Shown piece after piece: positions 24,370 to 32,706 of a DNA stretch of 64,000 nt; position 1 is the first letter of the stretch, and each line of letters opens with the position of its first letter. The notes beneath the pieces are model-generated. The model ran no database searches. It had not been told where the DNA came from and worked only from the letters and a program-made list of their open reading frames with translations. Source of the stretch: Longimicrobiaceae bacterium (lineage in GTDB: Bacteria; Gemmatimonadota; Gemmatimonadetes; Longimicrobiales; Longimicrobiaceae); the NCBI GenBank assembly GCA_030146875.1, contig JASLAX010000007.1:1-64000 (forward strand), given 5' to 3'. The position numbers and the translations under genes are program-made.

Positions 24370-25919
24370 GCGCCCCCGCGACCTCCGCGGCCGGATCCGC
24401 CCTGGCGGTGGAGATGGCCGACGTCCACAAGGCGTTCGGCGCCGTGCAGGCCAACCGCGGCGCCTCGCTGCAGGTGGGCCGCGGCGAGATCCACGCGCTG
24501 GTGGGCGAGAACGGGGCGGGCAAGTCCACCCTGATGCGCATCCTGGGCGGGATGTACGGCCCCGACGCCGGCGCGGTGCGGGTCGACGGGCGCGACGTGA
24601 CCGGGTGGACGACGCGCGACGCCATCGCGGCGGGGGTGGGCATGGTGCACCAGCACTTCATGCTCGTGCCCACGCTGACCGTGGCGGAGAACGTGGTGCT
24701 GGGCAGCGAGCCGCGCCGGGGGCTGGTCTTCGACCGCCGCCGCGCCGCCGAGGAGGTGCGCGCCCTGGGCGAGAGGACGGGCCTGGCGGTGGACGCCGAC
24801 CGCACCGTCTCGGAGCTGAGCGTGGGGCAGGCGCAGCGGGTGGAGATCCTGAAGACGCTCTACCGCGGCGCGCGCATCCTGATCCTGGACGAGCCCACCG
24901 CCGTCCTCTCCCCGCCGGAGGTGACGGAGCTGTGGGAGGTGCTGCGGCGCCTGCGGGCCGAGGGCGGCACGGTGATCCTCATCACCCACAAGCTGGACGA
25001 GGTGATGGAGATCTCCGACCACATCACCGTCATGCGCCAGGGGCGGACCGTGGCGAGGATGGAGACGAAGTCCACGACCCCCGCCGAGATCGCGCGGGCG
25101 ATGGTGGGCCGCGACGTCGTCCTTCCGGCGCACGAGGGCGCCCGCGCGGCGACCGGCGCCGGCGGCTCGGCGCTCACCATCTCCGACCTGACCGTGCGCG
25201 ACCGCCGCGGCATCGTGGTGGTGGACGGGGTGTCGCTGGACGTGGCCCCCGGCGAGATCCTGGGGATCGCGGGGGTGGAGGGGAACGGGCAGACGGAGCT
25301 GGTGGAGGCCATCGCCGGCCTGCGCGCGCCCGAGGCGGGCTCCATCCGCATGAGCGGGCGCGAGCTCACGGCGATGGGCGTGCGCGAGCGCGGTGACGCG
25401 GGTCTCTCCCACATCCCCGAGGACCGCCACCACCGCGGGCTGGTGCTGGACTACTCGGTGGCCGACAACCTGGTCCTGGGGCGGCAGCACCACTTCGCCC
25501 GGCGCGGGCTGATGGACACCGGCCGCGTGGCGAAGAACGCCCAGGAGCGGATCCGCGACTACGACATCCGCCCCACCGACGCGTCCCTCCCCGCCCGCGC
25601 CCTCTCCGGCGGGAACCAGCAGAAGGTGGTGATCGCCCGCGAGATGGGGCGCTCGTTCCACGTGCTCCTGGCGTCGCAGCCCACGCGCGGCGTGGACGTG
25701 GGCGCCATCGAGTTCATCCACGCACAGCTGCGCGAGGCCCGCGCGGCCGGAAAGGCGGTTCTCCTGGTGTCGGCCGACCTCACCGAGGTCCTGGCGCTCT
25801 CCGACCGCATCGCGGTGATGTACGACGGCCGCATCGCCGCCGTGCTCCCCCGCGCCCAGGCGGACGAGGAGGTGCTGGGCCGCTACATGACCGGCGCGCA
25901 CGCGGGAGCGCACGAATGA
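24366..25919 (+). CDS. ABC transporter ATP-binding protein, tandem (nucleoside import)
   Basis: This 517-aa protein has two ABC cassettes in tandem, as in RbsA/NupA. The first has Walker A GENGAGKST, signature LSVGQAQR and Walker B ILILDEP. The second has a degenerate P-loop (GVEGNGQTE, lacking the GKS/T) but a good signature LSGGNQQK, a pattern usual for this family, so one site drives hydrolysis. The second cassette's Walker B reads VLLASQPTRG. A GTG start at 24366 overlaps the preceding stop by four bases, and the TGA at 25919 overlaps the next ATG in the same way. Confidence 0.94.
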   Translation: MSAPATSAAGSALAVEMADVHKAFGAVQANRGASLQVGRGEIHALVGENGAGKSTLMRILGGMYGPDAGAVRVDGRDVTGWTTRDAIAAGVGMVHQHFMLVPTLTVAENVVLGSEPRRGLVFDRRRAAEEVRALGERTGLAVDADRTVSELSVGQAQRVEILKTLYRGARILILDEPTAVLSPPEVTELWEVLRRLRAEGGTVILITHKLDEVMEISDHITVMRQGRTVARMETKSTTPAEIARAMVGRDVVLPAHEGARAATGAGGSALTISDLTVRDRRGIVVVDGVSLDVAPGEILGIAGVEGNGQTELVEAIAGLRAPEAGSIRMSGRELTAMGVRERGDAGLSHIPEDRHHRGLVLDYSVADNLVLGRQHHFARRGLMDTGRVAKNAQERIRDYDIRPTDASLPARALSGGNQQKVVIAREMGRSFHVLLASQPTRGVDVGAIEFIHAQLREARAAGKAVLLVSADLTEVLALSDRIAVMYDGRIAAVLPRAQADEEVLGRYMTGAHAGAHE

Positions 25920-27016
25920 GCGCCACCGCGGCAGCCCCCGCCGCCGCGCCGCGCCGCGGCCGCCTGGCCGTGATGCTGGAGGAGGCGCTCCTTCCGCCCG
26001 TGGTGGCCCTGCTCGTCGCGCTGGTGGTGGGCGACGCGCTGATCCTGATGTTCGGCCAGCAGCCCGGCGCCGTGTACCGCCTGCTGCTGGAGGGGACGTG
26101 GGGCAACCCCTACGGCCTGGGCCAGGTGCTCTACAAGGCGACGACGCTGACCTTCACCGGCCTGGCCGTCGCCCTGGGCCTGCGCGCCGGGGTCTTCAAC
26201 ATCGGCGCCGAGAGCCAGCTCGCGGCGGGCGGCTTCGCGGCCGCGGTGCTGGGGATGGTCCTTCCCGGCTCCCTGCCCGGGCTCCTGGCGGTGCCGCTCC
26301 TGATCCTGGCCGCCGCGGCGGGCGGCGGCGCGGTGGGCGCGGTGCCGGGCGTGCTGAAGGCGCGCTTCGGGGCGCACGAGGTGATCGTCACCATCATGCT
26401 GAACTTCGTCGTGCTGGCCATCCTGAACTGGGCCGTGGCGGCGCACCTGCACGTGCCCGAGTCGCTGCACACGCCCGAGATCGAGACGGGAACCCTGCCG
26501 CGCCTGTCGGAGGCCTTCCCCTCGTTCCACGGCTCGGCGGCCAACGCCACGATCCTGCTGGCGGTCCTGGCGGCCGTGCTGGTCTGGGTCTACCTGTTCC
26601 GCACGCGCCGCGGCTACGAGCTGCGCGCCGTGGGCCTGCAGCCCGAGGCGGCGGAGTACGGCGGGGTGCGCGTGGGCGGGGTCTGGATCCGGGCGCTGAT
26701 GGTCTCCGGCGCCATCGCGGGGATCGGCGGGGTGAACTACGTGCTGGGCTACAAGCACTACTACGAGGAGGGCTTCGCGGGGGGCTCCGGCTTCCTGGGG
26801 ATCGCGGTGGCGCTGGTGGGGCGCAACAACCCCTTCGGCGTGGTGCTGGCCGCGCTCCTCTTCGCCACGCTCTCGCAGGGAGGGCTGGCGATCCACGCGC
26901 TGGTGCCCAAGCAGATGGTGGAGGTGCTGGAGGCGGTGGTGATCCTGGCGGTGGCGGTCTCCGTTCCCGAGGTCCGAAGGCTGCTGCGGTCGACTCGACG
27001 GGGGGTGGCCCCATGA
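25916..27016 (+). CDS. ABC transporter permease (nucleoside import, NupB-like)
   Basis: This 366-aa inner-membrane permease of the branched-chain/ribose class (BPD_transp_2) has about 8-10 hydrophobic segments. Signatures are GLRAGVFNIGAESQLAAGG and RTRRGYELRAVGLQPEAAEYGGV, typical of nucleoside permeases. Its ATG at 25916 overlaps the ATPase stop (ATGA), and its own stop overlaps the next start at 27013. It would pair with the second permease to form the channel. Confidence 0.93.
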   Translation: MSATAAAPAAAPRRGRLAVMLEEALLPPVVALLVALVVGDALILMFGQQPGAVYRLLLEGTWGNPYGLGQVLYKATTLTFTGLAVALGLRAGVFNIGAESQLAAGGFAAAVLGMVLPGSLPGLLAVPLLILAAAAGGGAVGAVPGVLKARFGAHEVIVTIMLNFVVLAILNWAVAAHLHVPESLHTPEIETGTLPRLSEAFPSFHGSAANATILLAVLAAVLVWVYLFRTRRGYELRAVGLQPEAAEYGGVRVGGVWIRALMVSGAIAGIGGVNYVLGYKHYYEEGFAGGSGFLGIAVALVGRNNPFGVVLAALLFATLSQGGLAIHALVPKQMVEVLEAVVILAVAVSVPEVRRLLRSTRRGVAP

Positions 27017-27864
27017 TGCTCCTGGCTTTCCTCGCCCAGACCCTGCGCATCGCGGTTCCCTACCTGTTCGCGGCGGCCGGCGGCGCGCTGGCGGAGCGCG
27101 CGGGGGTGGTCTCGCTGGCGCTCGAGGGGTTCATGCTCTCGGGGGCGTTCGGCGCGGCGCTGGGCAGCTACTACGGCGGCAGCGCCTGGGTGGGCGTGCT
27201 CTGCGGCGCGGCGGCGGGGCTGCTCTTCGCGGCGGTCCACGCGGTGGCCTCCATCCGCTCCCGCGCCGACCAGGTGGTGGTGGGCATCGCCATCAACCTG
27301 CTCGTCGTGGGCGCCACGCGCTTCTTCCTGCGGCTGGCGTTCGACTCGTCGTCCAACTCTCCCCGCGTGGAGGGCTTCGACGGCGCGGTGAACCCGCTGC
27401 TGGTGATGGGGCTGCTCGCCATCCCCGCGGTGGCCTGGCTCGTCCACCGCACGGCGTTCGGCCTGCGGGTGCGCGCGGTCGGCGAGCACCCGGAGGCGGC
27501 GGAGACCCTGGGCATCCCGGTGAAGCGGGTGCGCTACCTGGCGGTGCTGGGGTCCGGCGTGCTGGCGGGGCTGGGCGGCGCCTACCTGGCGCTGGACCAG
27601 CACCAGTTCACCGACCAGATGACGGCCGGCCGCGGCTTCATCGCCCTGGCGGCCATCATCTTCGGGCGCTGGGACCCGCTCCGCGCCGGCATCGCCTGCC
27701 TGCTCTTCGCCGCGGCGGAGACGCTGCAGATCCGCCTGCAGGGCTACGAGGCGATCCCGTCGCAGTTCGTCACCATCATCCCGTACGTCCTGACCATCGT
27801 CGCCCTCGCCGGGGTCGTGGGCCGCGCGCGGCCCCCCGCGGCGCTGGGCAAGACCGAGGAGTAG
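27013..27864 (+). CDS. ABC transporter permease (nucleoside import, NupC-like)
   Basis: This 283-aa permease is the partner of the preceding one. Family marks are GALAERAGVVSLALEGFMLSG, IRSRADQVVVGIAINLLVVG and the EAA-like VRAVGEHPEAAETLGI; about 8 hydrophobic segments are visible. It starts at ATG 27013, inside ATGATG, overlapping the upstream stop by four bases. It is the last gene of the operon, followed 18 bases later by a strong hairpin. Confidence 0.93.
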   Translation: MMLLAFLAQTLRIAVPYLFAAAGGALAERAGVVSLALEGFMLSGAFGAALGSYYGGSAWVGVLCGAAAGLLFAAVHAVASIRSRADQVVVGIAINLLVVGATRFFLRLAFDSSSNSPRVEGFDGAVNPLLVMGLLAIPAVAWLVHRTAFGLRVRAVGEHPEAAETLGIPVKRVRYLAVLGSGVLAGLGGAYLALDQHQFTDQMTAGRGFIALAAIIFGRWDPLRAGIACLLFAAAETLQIRLQGYEAIPSQFVTIIPYVLTIVALAGVVGRARPPAALGKTEE

Positions 27865-27882
27865 GCCTCCGACGGACGATGG

Positions 27883-27916
27883 AGCGCCCCGGCCGGGATC
27901 ATCCGGCCGGGGCGCT
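27883..27916 (+). terminator. Intrinsic terminator of the nucleoside transporter operon
   Basis: A perfect 14-bp GC stem (27883-27896 with 27903-27916) with a 6-base loop is followed by TCTCGTTTCC. It lies 18 bases after the last permease stop. Confidence 0.85.
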
Positions 27917-27960
27917 TCTCGTTTCCGCTGGTCGCGTCGCGAGCGGCCGGGGACGTTCGT

Positions 27961-28055
27961 GGGACGCGGAGACGCGGAGTACGCGGAGGCGCGGAGAACA
28001 CCTCTCTCCCGCGTAGTTCTCCGCGTCTCCGCGACCTCCGCGCCTCCGCGTGAAA
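27961..28055. repeat. Dispersed GCGGAG-type palindromic repeat, copy 2
   Basis: GACGCGGAGACGCGGAG on the left and CTCCGCGTCTCCGCG plus CTCCGCGTGAAAA on the right can fold into a long hairpin. It is related to the element at 22967-23055 and lies in the same orientation; together they bracket the transporter operon. Confidence 0.75.
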
Positions 28056-28100
28056 ACCGGTCGGCAGCGCTCCGGCCGGCGCTGTCCGAGGCGCGGGAGG

Positions 28101-28921
28101 TCAGCGAGACAGGAAGTCCTCCACCGCTTCCAGCATCTCGTCGGTGCGGAGGATGGAGATCAGGTGGCCGGCGCCGGAGAAGGTGCGCACCTCGGCGGTG
28201 TGGAACGCGTCTCGGAGGCGGGCGCGGGCGACGGCGTCGACCATGGGGTCGTCGTCCGATTCCAGGATCAGCACGGGATGCGGGGAGAACGAGGTCACCG
28301 GCATGCGGTTGAAGGCGTAGGAGAGGCGGATCCGGGCCAGGAGAGGTCGCGCGTCAGGCCATCGATGGCGCGGTGGACCAGCCCGCTGGAGGCGGCGAGG
28401 CGCTCCCTCGCCTCCGGCGGCGCATCCACCTTCAGGTGGGCCGCGAGCTTGCGGCGGGCGAGCGATCGCAGCAGTCCCATCGGCAGGACGGCCAGGAGCG
28501 CCGTCACCCAGCCCTCGCCGCTCGCTCGGTCCCGATCGGGTGCGCCCGTGCCGGCGATCACCACCCGGCCCACGCGCTCCGGCCGCTCCTGCAGGATCGC
28601 CTGCGCCACCATCCCCCCGTACGAGCCGCCGATCACGTCCGCGACCCGCACCCGCTCCGCGTCCAGGACGGCGGAGATCCCCCGCGCCACCTCGTACGTA
28701 GTGGACACCGCCGGGAGCGTGGGCGCGATCACCTTCCGGCGCGCCGCCAGGAGCCGGGCGAACCACGCGATGGACTCCGCCCCGCCCAACGCCCCGTGCA
28801 GCGCGAGCAGCGGCGGCCCCGCGCCCTCCCCGCCGACGAGGTACTCCCAGCGCACGCCGTCCACCACGACGGAACGAGGCTCCAGCGTGGGCGTCAGAAC
28901 GGCGGAAGGCGGATCGCTCAT
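28101..28921 (-). pseudogene. Alpha/beta hydrolase broken by a frameshift
   Basis: From ATG 28921 the frame reads MSDPPSAVLTPTLEPRS and runs through the oxyanion motif LALHGALGG and nucleophile elbow GGSYGGM (Ser). Near 28335-28350 it loses register within CTCTCCTGG. The neighbouring frame then continues with the expected C-terminus: RIRLSYAFNRMPV, then VLILESDDDPMV (the acid loop), GAGHLISI (catalytic His) and a final helix to 28101. A single missing base explains the break. All three catalytic positions are present across the two frames, so this is a recent pseudogene or a sequencing error. Confidence 0.85.
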
Positions 28922-29016
28922 GGTCGGAGTGAACGCGAGAGGGGCTTGGATCACGTGCCGCACGGTACTGCTCCGCGCCGTCGCAGACAACCTCCCGGCC
29001 TGCCGGTACGACGAAG

Positions 29017-29047
29017 AGCCCCCCACGCCACTTCGGCGCGGGGGGCT
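29017..29047 (-). terminator. Terminator of the peptide gene
   Basis: An 8-bp outer stem (29017-29024 with 29040-29047) with inner pairing CGCC/GGCG lies 27 bases beyond the peptide gene stop. The minus-strand transcript then reads CUUCGUCG, so the tail is only weakly U-rich. Confidence 0.7.
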
Positions 29048-29074
29048 CGTTGCTGCTGGCCGCTTCTCGGCGGC

Positions 29075-29260
29075 TCAGGCGCAGGTGTACGTGCCGCCGC
29101 ACTGCTTCGGGTCCAGCGAGCAGACGCAGGTCTCCTGCACGGAGTTGACGCAGCGCCAGTCGTAGGTGCGCGGGGCCGCGGCGGCGAGCACGCCCGGCTG
29201 GGCCTCCAGGAAGAACGAGCCCACCTCGAGATCGTCGACGTCCAGCGAAAGCTTGTTCAT
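29075..29260 (-). CDS. Orphan Cys-rich RiPP-like precursor peptide (pinensin-type leader)
   Basis: This is a 61-aa peptide. The N-terminal MNKLSLDVDDLEVGSFFLE matches the leader pattern [KR]-L-x-L-x-x-[DE]-L-x-V-x-S-F seen in lanthipeptide-type precursors of Bacteroidota and Gemmatimonadota such as pinensins. Residues 31-61 form a short core-like tail with five cysteines (37, 45, 47, 54, 60) and several Ser/Thr. It has a good ribosome site (GGAG, 7 bases from the ATG) and its own terminator. No lanthionine synthetase, radical SAM enzyme, protease or exporter is nearby, so modification would need enzymes encoded elsewhere. A small unmodified disulfide-rich peptide is the alternative. Confidence 0.75.
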   Translation of the reverse strand: MNKLSLDVDDLEVGSFFLEAQPGVLAAAAPRTYDWRCVNSVQETCVCSLDPKQCGGTYTCA

Positions 29261-29510
29261 GATGGATCTCCATCGGCGGGGGGAGGGGAGGGCGCCGAAA
29301 CGTGGCGCCCGCCCGGTTGCCGCGACCCGAGAGGGGCGGCATACGGAATGTATCCGCGGTCGGGGCGATGGCAAGCGGTGACGCGAAACGTCCCTCCGTC
29401 CTGACGCGATGTCGGCGCTCCCCGCCTGCCGGGGAACGGCCTCGCCCGGTGAGGGGCCGCGGACGTATACTCCCGCGCGCGTTTCTCCGCCTCCTCTATC
29501 GAGAACCCTG

Positions 29511-29948
29511 ATGCGAGTCGTCCTGCAGCGCGTGTCGCGAGCCAGGGTCACCGTCGACGGCCGCACGACCGGCGAGATCGGCCGCGGCCTCCTGCTCCTG
29601 GTCGGCATCACCGCCGCCGACACGGAGGAGACGCTGGCGTGGATGGCCGACAAGGTGGTGGGCCTCCGCATCTTCGCGGACGAGGAGGGGAAGATGAACC
29701 GCTCGGTCGAGGAGGCCGGCGGCGCGCTGCTCGTCGTCTCCCAGTTCACCCTGTACGGCGACGCGCGCAAGGGCCGGCGCCCCAGCTTCGTGGAGGCGGC
29801 CCGGCCCGCGGTGGCGATCCCCCTCTACGAGCGCTTCCTGGCCCTCCTGCGCGCGACGGGACGCCCGGTGGAGACGGGCGAGTTCGGCGCGATGATGGAC
29901 GTGGAGCTGGTGAACGACGGCCCGGTGACGCTGATCCTGGAGCGGTGA
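29511..29948 (+). CDS. dtd: D-aminoacyl-tRNA deacylase
   Basis: This 145-aa Dtd homodimer subunit hydrolyses D-amino acids from mischarged tRNA in the cytoplasm. Signature motifs are SQFTLYGDARKGRRPSF (the catalytic SQFTL segment) and the Gly-cisPro loop NDGPVT near the C-terminus. The length is normal. ATG at 29511 begins MRVVLQRVSRARV, the standard N-terminus. It is followed by maf on the same strand, 77 bases downstream. Confidence 0.96.
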   Translation: MRVVLQRVSRARVTVDGRTTGEIGRGLLLLVGITAADTEETLAWMADKVVGLRIFADEEGKMNRSVEEAGGALLVVSQFTLYGDARKGRRPSFVEAARPAVAIPLYERFLALLRATGRPVETGEFGAMMDVELVNDGPVTLILER

Positions 29949-30025
29949 GCCGCCCCGCGATTCGCCACCCCGAGCTTGCATCCGCCCCGGGGAACGGTAT
30001 TGTCACCGCCCGGAGATCCCGCTCC

Positions 30026-30664
30026 ATGGCCGCCGTCCCGAACCACAGCGCGCAGATGACCGACAGCCCGACCCCGCCCCCGCTCGTCCTGGCCTCGCAG
30101 TCGCCGCGGCGCGCGGAGCTCATCGGCCGCCTGGGGCTGCCGTTCGACACGGTGCCCGCGGACATCGACGAGAGCTACCTGGACGGGGAGACGCCCGAGG
30201 GACACGCCGAGCGCCTGGCGCGCGAGAAGGCGCTGACCATCGCCGCGCAGCGCCCCGAGGCGCTGGTCGTGGGCTCCGACACGATCGTGGTGGTGGACGG
30301 CGACGTGCTGGGGAAGCCGCGCGACCGCGAGCACGCGGTCGAGATGCTGCTGCGCCTCTCGGGCCGCGAGCACCTGGTCTGCACCGGCATCGCGGTGGCG
30401 CACGGCGGCCGGGTGCGCTCCGACCTGGTGCGCGTGCGTGTCCGCTTCCGCGCGCTGGACCGACGCGCGTACGAGCGGTACGTGGACACCCGCGAGCCGA
30501 TGGACAAGGCCGGCGCCTACGGAATCCAGGGCTTCGGCTCCGCGATCGTGGAGGGGATCGAGGGAGACTTCTACGCGGTGATGGGGCTGCCCGTCACGCG
30601 GATGCTGGAGCTGATCGAGGGGTTCGGATGGCGCTACGCGTTCGGGGTGCTGGAGGCGGCGTAG
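30026..30664 (+). CDS. maf: Maf-family nucleotide pyrophosphatase
   Basis: This 212-aa house-cleaning enzyme hydrolyses dTTP/UTP and modified pyrimidine triphosphates (YhdE-type Maf). Marks are LVLASQSPRRAELI with the phosphate-binding S-x-S-P-R-R, VVGSDTIVVVDGDVLGKPRD, and DKAGAYGIQGFGS, which is typical of the dTTP/UTP subgroup. ATG 30026 follows CGGAG; the later in-frame ATG at 30056 lacks a ribosome site but would fit the family length equally well. Confidence 0.94.
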   Translation: MAAVPNHSAQMTDSPTPPPLVLASQSPRRAELIGRLGLPFDTVPADIDESYLDGETPEGHAERLAREKALTIAAQRPEALVVGSDTIVVVDGDVLGKPRDREHAVEMLLRLSGREHLVCTGIAVAHGGRVRSDLVRVRVRFRALDRRAYERYVDTREPMDKAGAYGIQGFGSAIVEGIEGDFYAVMGLPVTRMLELIEGFGWRYAFGVLEAA

Positions 30665-30734
30665 GCGGGGCGGAGCTTGGCTGCGGTGTCCGCGAGATTT
30701 CGAGGTTGGTCAAACGTTCGCGAGGCCCGCGACA

Positions 30735-30788
30735 CCGCCTGCGAATCAATTCGCGGCTAGGAAATGCACGAAGTCCGCCTCCGCGGAC
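30735..30788 (+). repeat. Left inverted repeat (REP-like) of the RAYT element
   Basis: It begins CCGCCTGCGAAT and ends in the hairpin GTCCGCCTCCGCGGAC (30773-30788). About 47 of 55 bases match the copy at 61181-61235, aligned by eye. Confidence 0.75.
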
Positions 30789-30810
30789 TGGACTACGGAT
30801 CGAGGGTCGG

Positions 30811-31221
30811 ATGACAGGGACGTACGCGCGGGTTTATGCGCATCTCGTGTGGTCGACGTGGGATCGGTTGCCGTTGATCCATGGGGAGATCGAAGGAGCG
30901 GTCTACGCGTGCATCCGGGATTCGGCGGCGGGAGTCGGTGCGGACGTCATCGCGATCGGCGGTGTCGCGGACCACGTCCACGTGTTGGTGCGGTATCCGC
31001 CAACGCTCGCCATTTCGCATCTGGTGAAGCGAATGAAAGGTGCCTCGTCGCATCTGGTGACGCAGGTCGTCTCGCCCGGCGAATTCTTCAAATGGCAGGG
31101 CGGATATGGCGTTCTCTCCGTCTCCGAACGCAACGTGCCTTCGGTGACGGCGTACGTCCTCGACCAGAAGCGCCGCCACCGCGTCGGGAACACGCATGCG
31201 GCCGCGGAACCGGCGATGTGA
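30811..31221 (+). CDS. IS200/IS605-family Y1 transposase (RAYT-like)
   Basis: This 136-aa HUH-type single-strand DNA transposase is full length for the IS200/TnpA_REP group. The metal-binding HUH motif is H55-V-H57 (ADHVHVLVRYP), and the catalytic tyrosine is Y115 (VTAYVLDQKRRH). Such enzymes cut and join single-stranded ends at sub-terminal hairpins; TnpA_REP members mobilise REP sequences. ATG at 30811 follows GAGGG. The flanking inverted repeats and distant solo copies support a RAYT role. Confidence 0.92.
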   Translation: MTGTYARVYAHLVWSTWDRLPLIHGEIEGAVYACIRDSAAGVGADVIAIGGVADHVHVLVRYPPTLAISHLVKRMKGASSHLVTQVVSPGEFFKWQGGYGVLSVSERNVPSVTAYVLDQKRRHRVGNTHAAAEPAM

Positions 31222-31222
31222 A

Positions 31223-31276
31223 GCCCGCGAAGGCGGACTTCGTGCCTTTCTGAGCCGCGAATTCATTCGCAGGCGG
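31223..31276 (-). repeat. Right inverted repeat (REP-like) of the RAYT element
   Basis: Read on the minus strand it gives the same GCCTGCGAAT...AATTCGCGGCT...GCACGAAGTCCGCC order as the left repeat. The hairpin GCCCGC-GAAG-GCGGAC is at 31223-31238. Confidence 0.75.
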
Positions 31277-31435
31277 TCTGGCGGGCCTCCCCGATGCTTG
31301 TCGGACCCCCCTCACCCGCAGCGCCCCGCCTCACCCGCGGCGCCCCCGGACCCGCGGCACCCTTCCTGCGCGCCATCGCGCCAGAGTTCGTCGGCCCACC
31401 GACCGCCCATCCCACGACTGCACCGGAGCCCGTCC

Positions 31436-31951
31436 ATGACGTCCGCCACCCCCACCGCCCTCGCCGACCCGCCGACCGCGCTCGCCGCCGGAGCGGACGT
31501 ATCGATCCGCACCTTCGGCGGGATCCTGCGCGTCGCGGCGGCGGAGACGGGCGGGGCGCTGACGGTGATCGAGCACGAGCTGCCCGCCGGGCGCGTCGCG
31601 CTCCCCCTGCACAAGCACGAGCGCGAGACGGAGACGCTACACGTCCTGGCGGGCGCCCTGACGGTGCAGGTGGGAGATGCGGTGAGGCAGCTCGGGCCGG
31701 GGGAGTGGATCGTCCTGCCCACGGGCGTCCTCCACACCTTCTGGAACGCCGGCAAGGTCCGGGCGCGCTTCCTGGCCCTCTCCACGCCCGGCGGGCTGGA
31801 GGCGTACTACGCGGCCGTCGCCGTCGTCGTCCCGCCGTCGGGTCCGGCGGACATGGACGCCATCTCCTCGCTCTCGCAGCGCTACGGGCTGGAGTTCGAC
31901 ATGGAGAGCCTGCTTGACCTGGTCGAGCGCCACCGCGTCTGGCTCTCCTGA
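31436..31951 (+). CDS. Cupin-domain protein
   Basis: This 171-aa protein has one cupin beta-barrel (about residues 40-120). Motif 1 reads LPLHKHERETETLHVLAG, with metal ligands from H-x-H and E; motif 2 reads GEWIVLPTGVLHTFWNAG, with its His. The metal site therefore looks complete. Such small cupins may be enzymes or sensors, and no substrate can be named. GGAG stands about 9 bases before the ATG. The next gene overlaps the stop codon. Confidence 0.88.
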   Translation: MTSATPTALADPPTALAAGADVSIRTFGGILRVAAAETGGALTVIEHELPAGRVALPLHKHERETETLHVLAGALTVQVGDAVRQLGPGEWIVLPTGVLHTFWNAGKVRARFLALSTPGGLEAYYAAVAVVVPPSGPADMDAISSLSQRYGLEFDMESLLDLVERHRVWLS

Positions 31952-32649
31952 CGCGGCCGCCGGGCGGTCTCCCGCGGGAGCCGCCACCCCCCGCGGGCAG
32001 CTCGACCGCCGCCCGCGGGAGCCGCGGCGAGGTCGCGCGGGCGTACGACGCGGCCGCCTCGCGCTACGACCGCCGCTGGGCGGGGTACACGCGCCGCACC
32101 CTCGCCCTCCTCCGCCCCTCCCTCTCCACCGTTCCCGCCGGCGCCGCGCTGCTCGACGTCGGCTGCGGCACCGGGGCGCTGGTGCCGCGCCTGCGGGACT
32201 GGGGCGTGCCGCTGGGCCGCTACGTCGGGGTCGACGCCGCGCCGGGGATGCTCCGGCCCGCCGCGGCGCGCCTCGCCTCCGACGCGCCGTGGCCGTGGGG
32301 GCTCGCCGCCGGGGACGCGGGGCTGCTCCCGTTCGCGCCCGCGTCGTTCGACGTCGCCGTATCCGCATCCACCCAGCACGACTGGCCGGACCCCGCCGCC
32401 GCCTTCGCGGAGGCGCGGCGCGTCCTGCGCCCCGGCGGGCGCCTCGTGCTGATGGACTGGTCGGCCGACTTCCTCTCCATGCGCATCCTCCAGCGCTGGC
32501 TCCGCCTCCGCGGCGACCCCCTGCGCCGCGTCGACACCTCGGCCGACGTCGGCAGCGCGCTGGAGGAGGCGGGCTTCCGCGTCGCCGGCCTCCGCACGAA
32601 GAGGGTCGCCCCCGCCTGGGGGATGATGGTGGTGGACGCGCTGGCGTAG
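31948..32649 (+). CDS. Class I SAM-dependent methyltransferase (start uncertain, possibly CTG)
   Basis: This is a Rossmann-fold methyltransferase. SAM motif I is LLDVGCGTGALVPRL, then VGVDAAPGML (motif II), FDVAVSASTQHDW (motif IV) and ARRVLRPGGRLVLMDW (post-motif). The conserved N-terminal helix VARAYDAAASRYDRRWAGY lies upstream of any ATG, GTG or TTG in frame: the first such codon is GTG 32182, after motif I. The frame is open back to 31918, and a CTG at 31948 overlaps the cupin stop as CTGA, suggesting a rare start coupled to the cupin gene, giving 233 aa. A lost start or frameshift is the alternative. The substrate is unknown. Confidence 0.75.
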   Translation: MTRPPGGLPREPPPPAGSSTAARGSRGEVARAYDAAASRYDRRWAGYTRRTLALLRPSLSTVPAGAALLDVGCGTGALVPRLRDWGVPLGRYVGVDAAPGMLRPAAARLASDAPWPWGLAAGDAGLLPFAPASFDVAVSASTQHDWPDPAAAFAEARRVLRPGGRLVLMDWSADFLSMRILQRWLRLRGDPLRRVDTSADVGSALEEAGFRVAGLRTKRVAPAWGMMVVDALA

Positions 32650-32706
32650 GGCGTGCACTCCCGGCTGCGTCCGCCGCCGTCCCACGCCCCCGCGACCGCC
32701 GAGCCG

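Larger units (their letters stand above)
30735..31276. mobile_element. IS200/RAYT-like element with ~54-bp inverted repeats
   Basis: A single transposase gene is flanked by long imperfect inverted repeats at 30735-30788 and 31223-31276. Each contains a GTCCGC-loop-GCGGAC-type hairpin on its inner side and GCCTGCGAAT...TTCGCGGCT on its outer side. Related solo copies stand at about 61181-61235 and 61424-61468. Sub-terminal hairpins are typical of IS200/IS605 elements and of RAYT-REP systems; dispersed solo ends point to the latter. Confidence 0.75.
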
